Shown: positions 17,061 to 24,671 of the stretch, piece by piece | How positions within the stretch are numbered: the stretch's first letter is position 1 | Layout: the number at the start of each line of letters is the position of its first letter | Source: Candidatus Melainabacteria bacterium SSGW_16 | GTDB lineage: Bacteria; Cyanobacteriota; Vampirovibrionia; 2-02-FULL-35-15 | DNA length: 64,000 nt | Reading direction: 5' to 3' | Assembly (NCBI GenBank): GCA_004769085.1 | Contig: DUDS01000015.1 | Span: forward strand, 173,312-237,311 | The notes under the pieces: model-generated | Databases searched by the model: none | What the model saw: the letters and a program-made list of their open reading frames with translations, nothing else | Told to the model about the DNA's origin: nothing | Position numbers and translations under genes: made by a program

Positions 17061-17843
17061 CTATTTTTCCCTCTTACCTTTGAACAGTTCTTCGGATCGT
17101 AAAACATCCTTTTCAGTTGTATAACCAAAATGTCTTACATACTTTACTAGTTCCCATATAAATTTTTCATCAAATTCAAAGTGCTTGTCTTTATCAATCT
17201 TGCCTGCCCATGGTGGCATTGCTGTCCAGGGAATGCCATGTGTTATCTCATCAAATAATTTCTCATCTGTTTTTTCATAGAGCCTGTCAAACTGATTAAA
17301 GTTTGCTGGTGGAGGATTTAAGAAGTAATGAATATCTCCATCTGCAAAGCCTCTAGTACCATGACATACAGCACAGTTACTACCAAACTTTATTTTTATA
17401 TCTTCATATTTTTCTGGTAATCCAAATAGTGTATGACGGAGATACATTACTACATCCCATCGTTCTTTAACTGTAAGAGCACCTTTAAACGATGGGTGTT
17501 TTGGATTATTTGTAAACGATTTAAAAAGATGAGAGGGTGTAACACTATTAATATATTTGAGCGTAAAGTTATGTTTCCCGGGTTCATTTTTAAATCCGTG
17601 ACAGCTTGCACAATTCTGTGTAAAGAACTTTTTCCCTTCTTCAACAGATGGATCTTTTGTCGGGTATGCAAAATCTTCTTCAGCAGCTTGTTTAGTTATA
17701 AGTGGTTTATTTTCAGAAGGCACTGAAACTTTACTAAGCTGAATATTTGACTGACAGGCAGAAATTAAAAGTCCAACCAATACTACACACAAAACAAATG
17801 TCATTGTGTTTAATACTGCTCTTAGTTTTTCTTTTTGTTTCAT
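17061..17843 (-). CDS. Diheme cytochrome c lipoprotein
   Basis: 260 residues. The N-terminus is a lipoprotein signal (about 12-29) ending with LLISAC, so the mature protein is probably lipid-anchored on the outer face of the cytoplasmic membrane. Two heme-c sites: NCASCHG (about residue 78) and NCAVCHG (about 158), each followed by a downstream Met (MPPWAG is the best axial ligand candidate for the second). Position between cbb3 and Rieske genes suggests it shuttles electrons from the Rieske/cytochrome b module to the oxidase. Start supported by spacing; it ends 16 bp before the Rieske ATG. Confidence 0.88.
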   Translation of the reverse strand: MKQKEKLRAVLNTMTFVLCVVLVGLLISACQSNIQLSKVSVPSENKPLITKQAAEEDFAYPTKDPSVEEGKKFFTQNCASCHGFKNEPGKHNFTLKYINSVTPSHLFKSFTNNPKHPSFKGALTVKERWDVVMYLRHTLFGLPEKYEDIKIKFGSNCAVCHGTRGFADGDIHYFLNPPPANFNQFDRLYEKTDEKLFDEITHGIPWTAMPPWAGKIDKDKHFEFDEKFIWELVKYVRHFGYTTEKDVLRSEELFKGKREK

Positions 17844-17855
17844 CCTATCCCTCTA

Positions 17856-18026
17856 TTAATAACCAAAAAACGGAACCCAAGAAATTAAAGCCCACACAAA
17901 AACCAGAAAAAAAAGAAAAACTAAAAACAAAGGGGGCTTATGTTCACCCATCCTATACTCTTCAGGAGCTGTTACTTTTGGAATCTGACAAAGTGGTTCA
18001 TAATCTGTTTTAGACTTATCTGCCAT
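17856..18026 (-). CDS. Small single-span membrane protein in cbb3 operon
   Basis: A 56-residue frame with an excellent RBS (AAGGAGG, six bases before the ATG at 18024-18026). It overlaps the end of the CcoQ-like gene by 11 bases. The first 31 residues are polar (with one Cys), then one hydrophobic segment of about 20 residues rich in Phe, Leu and Val, ending WVPFFGY. It resembles short CcoQ/CcoH-like or subunit IV-type proteins of heme-copper oxidases in topology only. Overlap and RBS make it a real gene; function is inferred from context. Confidence 0.72.
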   Translation of the reverse strand: MADKSKTDYEPLCQIPKVTAPEEYRMGEHKPPLFLVFLFFLVFVWALISWVPFFGY

Positions 18027-18228
18027 TTATAACCTCCTTGTCTTTTTTTTGATTATCATCTAGCATATCAAACTTTACATCTTCAATATTATCCATCTGA
18101 CCCGACTTAAGCGCCCATAGAAATATCAAAAAAGCAAACACAAAAAAGACAACACACACCCAGGCAAACATTCCAAGTCCAGGTCTGCTTACTAAATCAT
18201 TTATTACTTCCTGAAAAGTTACTTTCAT
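18016..18228 (-). CDS. CcoQ/FixQ-like cbb3 oxidase small subunit
   Basis: 70 residues with one hydrophobic helix (about 18-42) and a charged C-terminal tail rich in Asp, Asn and Lys. Position directly after ccoO and the single-span plan with a FLIFLWALKSG transition match CcoQ, which stabilises the cbb3 complex. Sequence identity to CcoQ cannot be judged by eye, so the name is positional. It overlaps the following small gene by 11 bp. Confidence 0.65.
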   Translation of the reverse strand: MKVTFQEVINDLVSRPGLGMFAWVCVVFFVFAFLIFLWALKSGQMDNIEDVKFDMLDDNQKKDKEVINGR

Positions 18229-18233
18229 TGGAA

Positions 18234-19190
18234 TTAGTGTCCTCCCTCGGTACTTGGTGGTGGTCCTTTTGTTTCAATAATCATTGCTGGTTTCTGGGAA
18301 TTTAATTCATCAGCAGAAATCTTATACTGCTGAACCCATTTTTCAGGATCAAGTGTTTCATACTCCTTCGGATAGACCTCATTTTCCCTGGGTAAAGTTT
18401 TTAAGTATGCAACAAGATACCAGATTTGTTTTGATGTAAGAAGTCGTCCCCACTGAGGCATTCTGGTACCAGGCACTCCCTCAGATACTCTCCAGTACCA
18501 GGTCACATCATCATAATCTTTAAAGAATGGACGTGAGAAGTTGGCAGGCTTTTTAGCAATTTGAATTGCATTTGGACCGTTTCCAAGCCCGTGTGTACCA
18601 TGGCAGGTAGCACAGTTTTGCTGAAAAATACCTCTGCCTGCATTAGCTTCAGCTGAACCATTAGTGTTAACATTTCTTTTTTCAAGCAGCTTTTCAAGTT
18701 CATCAGGGTGATAAATTCTCTTATATTTAACAAGTCTTTTTTTACCAAGTGACTGCACATATGCTACAAGGGCTTTCATTTCATCATCTTTAAGATAACT
18801 AAAAGGGGGCATGATAGAACCAGGTGTTGTAGTTCTTGGATTTTTAAAGTGAGCAATGTGCCATGCATCAGGATGCTTCCCGCCCTCATTTGATAAATCC
18901 GGACCTGTTCTAATTGTGCCCAGAAGGTTTGGGGTTTCATATACATAGTCACCTGCCTGAACATGAACACCAAAATCCCTGTCCTGAGGTCTTACAAACT
19001 GACTATGACAGTTAACACAACCTTCTCTAATATATATTTTCCTACCACTTGCTTCAAGAGGAGAATACTTAACAGCAAATTCAGATGGTGAAGGTTTAAA
19101 AATAAAATTAGGGAGAAGTACAGTACTAAAAATGATTAGTGAAAATGACGTCAGGATAACTAAAGCTGGGAGTATATAATTTTTATTCAT
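18234..19190 (-). CDS. ccoO: CcoO-CcoP fusion, diheme cytochrome c of cbb3 oxidase
   Basis: 318 residues with one N-terminal membrane anchor (about 7-28). The first domain is CcoO: SPLEASGRKIYIREGCVNCHSQFVRP-type segment with a CVNCH heme site, followed by the CcoO YETPNLLGTIRTGPDLS and IMPPFSYL (Met ligand) blocks. A linker leads to a second cytochrome c domain with NCATCHG and TRMPQWG, like one half of CcoP. Normally CcoO (one heme) and CcoP (two hemes) are separate proteins; here a single chain carries two hemes and no separate ccoP is seen. It passes electrons to CcoN on the periplasmic side. Confidence 0.88.
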   Translation of the reverse strand: MNKNYILPALVILTSFSLIIFSTVLLPNFIFKPSPSEFAVKYSPLEASGRKIYIREGCVNCHSQFVRPQDRDFGVHVQAGDYVYETPNLLGTIRTGPDLSNEGGKHPDAWHIAHFKNPRTTTPGSIMPPFSYLKDDEMKALVAYVQSLGKKRLVKYKRIYHPDELEKLLEKRNVNTNGSAEANAGRGIFQQNCATCHGTHGLGNGPNAIQIAKKPANFSRPFFKDYDDVTWYWRVSEGVPGTRMPQWGRLLTSKQIWYLVAYLKTLPRENEVYPKEYETLDPEKWVQQYKISADELNSQKPAMIIETKGPPPSTEGGH

Positions 19191-19215
19191 TTATTTATTA
19201 CCTAACTCTCAACTC

Positions 19216-20625
19216 CTAATTTTTTGGTACTGGTACCATAGCAGGCTCTACATCAGGTGAATCAAGAGGTTTTACACCTCTATTGGTCTGGAAAATATTT
19301 ACAAAGAACAAAACATTACCAAACCACATCATGCCACCGCCTAGTGCCCTTATAATCCAATATGGCTGAAGTTCAACTACCCAGGTACTTACTGGTACTC
19401 CTGCATGCCAGCCTGCTGACTGAACAAGACCTGCAATTGTAAATGCTGTATAAAAAATAAAGAAACCTATCAAGGTAAACCAGTAATGCATACGAGCTAA
19501 GCTGACACTGTACATTTGTTTCCCGGTAACTCTTGGAAAGATATAGTAAATTGCACCAAAATTAAAAAAGGTAAATGCACCCAATAGTGCAGCATGAGCA
19601 TGTCCTGGCACCCACTGGGTAAAGTGAAGGTACCAGTTTATTGATCTTGTAGCCTGAAATGGTCCTTGAAGACATGTAACTAAATAAAAGAAAGCACCGG
19701 TTAAAACAAAACGCAAAGGCAGATTATTTGCAAGCTGCCACCAGTTGCCTTTCATTGTCATAAAGAAATTTGTAAGCACTGTAATAACCGGTATAACAAG
19801 AGCAACACTAAAAACAACCGCAAGAGCTTTTAGCCATTCCGGAACAGGTGACTGAAGAATGTGATGTGTTCCTGTAGGTGCATAGAAAAATGCAATTGTC
19901 CAGAAACCAAGCATTGACAGACTGTGACTCCACAGTGGCCTACCGGTAAGTTTTGGGATCATATAATATGCAATTCCAACTCCAAGTGTTGTAAACCACA
20001 TCCCCAATATATTGTGTCCATAAAACCAGTTCACAATACCATCGTTTAAACCATCAAGTCTTATAAAAGTCCTGTTACCAATAAAATAAACAATAGGCAT
20101 CCAGAAAAATGCCCCAAGAATATACCACAGACTTACATAAAGTTTTTTCACAGTTCTGTTTACAGCTGTCATGTAAACCACAAATGAAAGAGAGAGCAAG
20201 CATATTAGCACTCCAACATCAATCGGGACAGGTAGTTCTGCATATTCACGTCCCTCGGTATAGCCATTCGTAAGGCAAAGAATACCACCAAGAATTGCCA
20301 GGTTCCAAACCACGCAAATAAAATTAGCAAACTTATCACTAAAAAGTTTTGATCGTGTAAGTGTAGGAATAATATAAAGTGCAATTCCAATATTTGCCAT
20401 TGAAAGCCAGCCAAATGCAACAGTATTTATGTGGGTAGGTCTTAATCTTGAAAAAGTAATCTGAGGAATTCCTGAGCTCATATCAGGAGCAGTAAATTCT
20501 ATAGCTCCTGTAAGTCCCATTGTCATTCCAATAACAAGCCAAAAAACTGCACTGAGTATAAAAAATCTGCTTGCTGAATTTTCTTCGTTTGAAAAAATCA
20601 TTTTAAAAATTTGCCTTAAGTACAA
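19216..20625 (-). CDS. ccoN: cbb3-type cytochrome oxidase catalytic subunit CcoN
   Basis: 469-residue, twelve-helix heme-copper oxidase subunit of the C family. Expected ligands are visible: His of RPTHINTVAFGW (low-spin heme), the GHNILGMWFTTLGVGIAYYMIP helix with active-site His and cross-linked Tyr, the THH pair (Cu_B) before ILQSPVPEW, and the VPGHAHAALLGAF His pair of the heme helix. It reduces O2 to water with high affinity and pumps protons. First gene of a minus-strand operon that continues to 12917. Weak AAGG RBS. Only about 560 bp separate it from the divergent methyltransferase, so the operon promoter should lie there. Confidence 0.95.
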   Translation of the reverse strand: MYLRQIFKMIFSNEENSASRFFILSAVFWLVIGMTMGLTGAIEFTAPDMSSGIPQITFSRLRPTHINTVAFGWLSMANIGIALYIIPTLTRSKLFSDKFANFICVVWNLAILGGILCLTNGYTEGREYAELPVPIDVGVLICLLSLSFVVYMTAVNRTVKKLYVSLWYILGAFFWMPIVYFIGNRTFIRLDGLNDGIVNWFYGHNILGMWFTTLGVGIAYYMIPKLTGRPLWSHSLSMLGFWTIAFFYAPTGTHHILQSPVPEWLKALAVVFSVALVIPVITVLTNFFMTMKGNWWQLANNLPLRFVLTGAFFYLVTCLQGPFQATRSINWYLHFTQWVPGHAHAALLGAFTFFNFGAIYYIFPRVTGKQMYSVSLARMHYWFTLIGFFIFYTAFTIAGLVQSAGWHAGVPVSTWVVELQPYWIIRALGGGMMWFGNVLFFVNIFQTNRGVKPLDSPDVEPAMVPVPKN

Positions 20626-21189
20626 GATAATTGTATTAAATTCTAAAAAAAATCAAATACTTAAGTCCTGTTTCTTTATAAATACAAAAAGCGGTTTCCA
20701 TCTCTCTCAAGATGAATACAAAATTTATTTAGTCATCACTACTGTGATAGATAAAAAATGCCTATTTTTACACATTTGGAGCAAAATACCTGAAATTGCT
20801 AAATATATAAATTTGCTGTTACTTTGCGTATGTATAAGATTTGTCTCAACATCATCTATATACAACTCAAATAAAAACTTAAAAAAATTTGATTTAAATT
20901 TACCTTCTGATTTAAATTCTGCAGGCCTAAATTTTATTTTGGAGACACATTATTAATAGATTTTTTTATGGGAACATGCTTGGAACTTTTTATTATCAAA
21001 ATCAGTTATCACAAACAAAAAAAATAATTTTTCTATTATCGATAATCTCTTTTGATAATCCGCTTAGAAAAAGGGTTTCAGCAGGAACCAACAATATTTT
21101 TTTTCGACAAGTACATAAGGTATCAAAAGTACAGATCTAAAAAGCTAATATCCTAAGATAATCTGTACGAAAAGCACAATAAAAAAAAG
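20626..21189. other. Intergenic region between divergent ccoN and DNA methyltransferase
   Basis: 564 bp, very AT-rich, must contain the promoters of the respiratory operon (minus) and of the methyltransferase (plus). A 70-codon frame at 20744-20956 lacks an RBS and has biased composition, so I do not call it. No clear FNR/ANR box (TTGAT-N4-ATCAA) was found. The only defined structure is the inverted repeat at 21129-21168. Confidence 0.6.
21129..21168 (+). promoter_or_regulatory. Inverted repeat in the methyltransferase leader
   Basis: GTACAGAT (21129-21136) and ATCTGTAC (21161-21168) form a perfect 8-bp inverted repeat with a 24-nt loop, 21 bases before the methyltransferase ATG. It could be an operator or leader hairpin for autoregulation. 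There is no Shine-Dalgarno between it and the ATG. Confidence 0.4.
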
Positions 21190-22491
21190 ATGCTCAAAGC
21201 AAAAACAGATGAGCATAGGGATAGTATTCCCCTGCTTAAAAGCGAAATATTTAAAATAACTGACTTAAAATACACTGTCAGTGAGGAATCTTGTTTTACA
21301 ATCAGCAGTTATTACCTGAAAGACACCTGGAGACAAAATATAAAAACAAAAAACTGGGGGCATCCAATGCACAGCATGGCATCCCGTTCTGGTTCTTTTC
21401 CCCCGGCACTTGCAGATTATTTCATAACCAATTTCTCAAAAGTAGGGGATTTAGTTCTTGATCCATATTCCGGTAAAGGTACTGCTCCATACCAGGCATG
21501 TCTTTTGGACAGAGTTGGATTTGGGGTGGATGTTACACCTGAAGCATATGTTTTAACAGGAGCCAAAGTACATGCCATAAAGCATGAAGAAGCACTGGAT
21601 TATTTAAAATCAATCAGGTTTGGCATATCCAAAATAAACATAAAAGAAACTCCTGAAGAAGTAAAAATATTCTTTTCAACAAAAACACTTTCACAAATAC
21701 TAACAATAAGAGAAAAACTTCTGGAAGATCTTGAGTTAAGCACTGATAGTATTGATTATTTAAATGGTAATGTTTCCCATCATGCAAAAACAAAGAAAGA
21801 ACAGTTTGCACAATACTGGCTGGGAATACTTGTAGGAATATTACACGGATCATCAAGTTACAGCTTAAGTCTGCCATGTTCACATTCATTTTCAATGGCA
21901 CCAAACTATACTAAGAATTATGCAAAAAAACATAGCCTTAAAAAACCAGACAGAAATGTCATTCAGTGCATGATTGAAAAATCACGTTATTTGCAAAGTG
22001 CTGGAATAGCTAGAATAAGCGGAAAGGCATATCTTGGAAAAGCCCAGGATCTTCCAAAAAGCTGGGAAGAAAAATTTGATTTGATTGTTACCTCTCCACC
22101 ATATTTCACTGCACAAAGTTATGCCTGGGACAACTGGCTCAGAGAATGGCTTCTAGGTTTTAACTTTAAAGAGGTCAGGAAACAAACCACACAAACAGCA
22201 AGCTATGAAAAATACTCAATAGAAATGTACAAATTTTTAAAGGAAACTTATAGGGTTTTAAAACCAAATAAAAGAGCATTCATAGTGGTAGGTGATGTAA
22301 CAAAAAAATCAAAAGAAGGAAAAACAATAATAAATACAAGCAAAATTATCGCTGAAGAAGGGAAAAAAGCAGGATTTGGAGTTGAACTAATTATTAATGA
22401 CGACATTCCACCAACAAAAAGATATAACTCTTCATTCTTAACTGCTAACCAGGGATTGCAAATTGACAGGATTGTTTGTTTAAAAAAATAG
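21190..22491 (+). CDS. Orphan site-specific DNA methyltransferase (amino-methylase)
   Basis: 433 residues. An AdoMet-binding FxGxG-type block, VLDPYSGKGTAPYQA (about 94-108), precedes the catalytic motif IV, LIVTSPPYF (about 301-309), with about 190 residues between that would hold the target recognition region. SPPY is typical of N4-cytosine and some N6-adenine methylases. Motif order (I, recognition, IV) is alpha-like. No restriction endonuclease or specificity subunit lies nearby, so it is an orphan that may mark DNA for regulation or replication. The ATG lacks a Shine-Dalgarno. An alternative is an rRNA or tRNA amino-methylase, less likely given the SPPYFTAQSYAWDNWL context. Confidence 0.8.
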   Translation: MLKAKTDEHRDSIPLLKSEIFKITDLKYTVSEESCFTISSYYLKDTWRQNIKTKNWGHPMHSMASRSGSFPPALADYFITNFSKVGDLVLDPYSGKGTAPYQACLLDRVGFGVDVTPEAYVLTGAKVHAIKHEEALDYLKSIRFGISKINIKETPEEVKIFFSTKTLSQILTIREKLLEDLELSTDSIDYLNGNVSHHAKTKKEQFAQYWLGILVGILHGSSSYSLSLPCSHSFSMAPNYTKNYAKKHSLKKPDRNVIQCMIEKSRYLQSAGIARISGKAYLGKAQDLPKSWEEKFDLIVTSPPYFTAQSYAWDNWLREWLLGFNFKEVRKQTTQTASYEKYSIEMYKFLKETYRVLKPNKRAFIVVGDVTKKSKEGKTIINTSKIIAEEGKKAGFGVELIINDDIPPTKRYNSSFLTANQGLQIDRIVCLKK

Positions 22492-22501
22492 TCTTCTTTA
22501 T

Positions 22502-22521
22502 AATTTATTTATAAATAAATT
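22502..22521. terminator. AT-only perfect palindrome after methyltransferase
   Basis: A self-complementary 20-bp sequence (AATTTATTTA and its complement) begins 11 bases after the stop codon. It may act as a weak terminator or be a chance AT palindrome; no U-tract follows. Confidence 0.3.
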
Positions 22522-22598
22522 AGATAAGATTAAATTATTCTAATGAATTTTGTTTATCAACTTTGTTTTGCTAATTTTAAACCAGCAACCTTTATTAT

Positions 22599-23798
22599 AT
22601 GATTTCACGACTTACAGCAACAACAACAGCTATATCAGACAGATCAGGGCTAGTAATAGCAGGTCTTAGGGCAAAAACCGATCATGCTTGCAGGGCACTA
22701 AGTAACTTTTCTACACCTATTAAGTTAGCAAACAGAGACATTGCAAACCAGTTCAAAGAGCTAATAGTCGAGGCTGAAAAAATTGCTCTTGAAAATATCT
22801 CCGGAAAGATATTTATAAACGTAACCTATGTAGGCGGAGGATCTGATACCTATGCATATTCACCTGGTGACAGACTAGCAAAAAAAGGAGTAACTGTTAT
22901 ACCGAAGGATACAGACTATTTTATTGTAAGCACCGGAAGCCTTGGAAGAAAAGATGATTTTGTCATAGATTCAGATGCTGATTTTGTTGTATTTCCTGCT
23001 AATGAAGATTCAATCCACTTTGCACAGGCACTCCAAAAAGAAATTACAGCTGTTTTACATGAATTACTCGGACAGAATTCTCTTCCTTATAAAACGGACG
23101 AGATTATGACAGGCACTTACAATTATCATATACCGCCAGAAAGAGTACCATCTGAACTTTTAACTCCATATGTAGATGAATTTGATTGCGAGTTTGGAAT
23201 GACTATTAAAAGAAAATCAATTGCACCTGATACATTCAGAGATATGGAATTTATAAGCGGTAACAAACAAGCTTATAACAGGCTGGTTGAGTTGACCACG
23301 CCAGTTTTATATCCTTATGACCAAGCCGGAAATATAACAAACCAGCAGGGAGATGAGCTTGTAAGAAACAGTCTCGATGAAGTTAGATGCTATAAATCAG
23401 ATAAATTTAATATAAGAAGAGGCATTCCAGACTTTAAAGGAAATACTTTAAGACCATTTCAATATTTCACATGGATAGTTCGTGCAAGAGAAGGGATAAA
23501 AACAGGAAGTGTTTTTGAAACTCTTGAAACAAGAGCGCAAAGAGGAAAGATGGGGGATTCAGAAGCAGAAAGTCTGGCAAGTGATTATGATTTTTTACTG
23601 AGAGCAAAATCTGCACTTGCAATTGTAAGACAAAAAGTTATTCCATTAAGAAGAGAAGAAAAACCATCATTAGGTTTAGACATACAACCTCAAATTGCTG
23701 AAAGTATGGGGCTTAATCTGGAAGGATTTCAAACAGCATGCCAGGCTCATATTCATGATAGTATAAAAATAATAGCTAGTGGATTAGAATTTAAATAA
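22599..23798 (+). CDS. GlnD-like / DUF294-type nucleotidyltransferase
   Basis: 399 residues. The nucleotidyltransferase signature G-S-L-G-R with S-D-x-D is visible in STGSLGRKDDFVIDSDADF (about 107-125), as in the uridylyltransferase domain of GlnD and DUF294 proteins. The middle contains DYHIPPE-like and FISGNKQAYNRLVE blocks, and the C-terminal about 100 residues form a helical bundle (SDYDFLLRAKSALAIVRQK) like the DUF294 C-terminal domain. No HD or ACT domain follows, so it is not a complete GlnD. It may nucleotidylylate a protein or small molecule. The next gene starts inside its stop codon (TAATG), pointing to a functional pair. Confidence 0.72.
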   Translation: MISRLTATTTAISDRSGLVIAGLRAKTDHACRALSNFSTPIKLANRDIANQFKELIVEAEKIALENISGKIFINVTYVGGGSDTYAYSPGDRLAKKGVTVIPKDTDYFIVSTGSLGRKDDFVIDSDADFVVFPANEDSIHFAQALQKEITAVLHELLGQNSLPYKTDEIMTGTYNYHIPPERVPSELLTPYVDEFDCEFGMTIKRKSIAPDTFRDMEFISGNKQAYNRLVELTTPVLYPYDQAGNITNQQGDELVRNSLDEVRCYKSDKFNIRRGIPDFKGNTLRPFQYFTWIVRAREGIKTGSVFETLETRAQRGKMGDSEAESLASDYDFLLRAKSALAIVRQKVIPLRREEKPSLGLDIQPQIAESMGLNLEGFQTACQAHIHDSIKIIASGLEFK

Positions 23799-24220
23799 TG
23801 AAGGTCCTAACAGCGACTGAAACTACTCCCAAATTCAACAGGAGTTACAAAGCCTCTACTGGATTTGATTTGGTTTCATATATGCAGGGCCGTTCCTTTT
23901 TTATCCCTGAAAGCATATATAACGGTGTGATTTTTCAAGGGAAAGTGATTTATAAGGGTGTTAAAGATTTCCTGGATCTCGGTCCATTTACAGTTGAAAG
24001 AAGTAACAGGATTTTAATTAATTCTACGAAAAGATTACTTGGAGAAAATATTGAACTTAGATATTTTGATTCTTCAGGCGCTATTGCTGTTTTAACTCCT
24101 AAGGAAATGGAAGATTTAATTAAAAGACTATATGATCTTGATCCGGAACTAGCAAGCAGATTTGAAGGTGAGCTTACATATCAAGCTTTTTATGGAATAG
24201 AGAAGAGAAAGTCTTACTGA
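23798..24220 (+). CDS. Hypothetical protein coupled to the nucleotidyltransferase
   Basis: 140 residues, soluble, no Cys. Start codon overlaps the preceding stop (TAATG), which implies translational coupling and probably a stoichiometric partner. The sequence alternates beta-like stretches (SFFIPESIYNGVIFQGKVIYKG, given here as a description of residues 30-51 region, shortened motifs IPESIYNGVIF and KVIYKG) and ends with a charged helix. I do not recognise the family. Candidate roles are substrate, regulator or antitoxin of the nucleotidyltransferase; none is shown by the sequence. Confidence 0.65.
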   Translation: MKVLTATETTPKFNRSYKASTGFDLVSYMQGRSFFIPESIYNGVIFQGKVIYKGVKDFLDLGPFTVERSNRILINSTKRLLGENIELRYFDSSGAIAVLTPKEMEDLIKRLYDLDPELASRFEGELTYQAFYGIEKRKSY

Positions 24221-24252
24221 ATTTTATTTGTAAAATTATGTTAATACCATGT

Positions 24253-24291
24253 ATTACAAATGTAATTTAAGTGTTAATATATATTATTAAC
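24253..24291 (+). promoter_or_regulatory. Two adjacent operator-like palindromes
   Basis: ATTACA-AA-TGTAAT (24253-24266) and GTTAATA-TATAT-TATTAAC (24273-24291) are two perfect inverted repeats, 6 bp apart, in the 103-bp gap before the small secreted protein gene. Size and symmetry suit dimeric repressor sites; the AT-rich composition makes chance occurrence a real alternative. Confidence 0.35.
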
Positions 24292-24323
24292 GAAACAAAT
24301 TAAAAAGAAAAAAGGAGGAATCT

Positions 24324-24653
24324 ATGAATACCACTTCTTCTGTTACCCCTTTGCACTCTTCAGCTGCTACAGGGAGCAGGTTTGGGAGAGCACTACGGAC
24401 ACTTGCATTAGGCACTGCTATTACACTTGGTTCTCTTAGAGGTGGACCAGCATTAGCCCAGGATGCAAACCCAGCACCTCCACAGGATCAGCCTGTGCCA
24501 GCACAACAGGATGAACAACCAGCCCCTCAAGAACAACCCGCACATAAGCATGGTTGCGGAACCGGAACCAGTGTACTGCTTGGTTATGGTGCTGGTGTAT
24601 TAATGGAGAAATTACTTCAGAAGATGAGAAACCGGGAAGTAAAAGGAACCTAA
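24324..24653 (+). CDS. Small exported Pro/Gln-rich protein
   Basis: 109 residues, good RBS (AAAGGAGG, seven bases upstream). A Sec signal (about 18-46) with basic n-region (RFGRALR), hydrophobic core and cleavage after PALAQ is likely. The mature protein starts with a low-complexity Pro/Gln linker (about 50-74), then HKHGCGTGTS, a Gly-rich hydrophobic stretch (LLGYGAGVLM) and a basic tail. One Cys flanked by two His could bind metal or form an intermolecular disulfide; this is inference. GC content is visibly higher than in neighbouring genes. Family unknown. Confidence 0.65.
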   Translation: MNTTSSVTPLHSSAATGSRFGRALRTLALGTAITLGSLRGGPALAQDANPAPPQDQPVPAQQDEQPAPQEQPAHKHGCGTGTSVLLGYGAGVLMEKLLQKMRNREVKGT

Positions 24654-24671
24654 GACAATCCTAAGTAAGGA

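Noticed and set aside
17045..17128. Longer N-terminus for the Rieske protein
   Set aside because: It overlaps the cytochrome c coding region, and an AGGAG lies correctly before the ATG at 17044, followed by a twin-Arg anchor.
20744..20956. 70-codon plus-strand frame between ccoN and the methyltransferase
   Set aside because: No Shine-Dalgarno, composition typical of AT-rich noncoding DNA, no recognisable motif.
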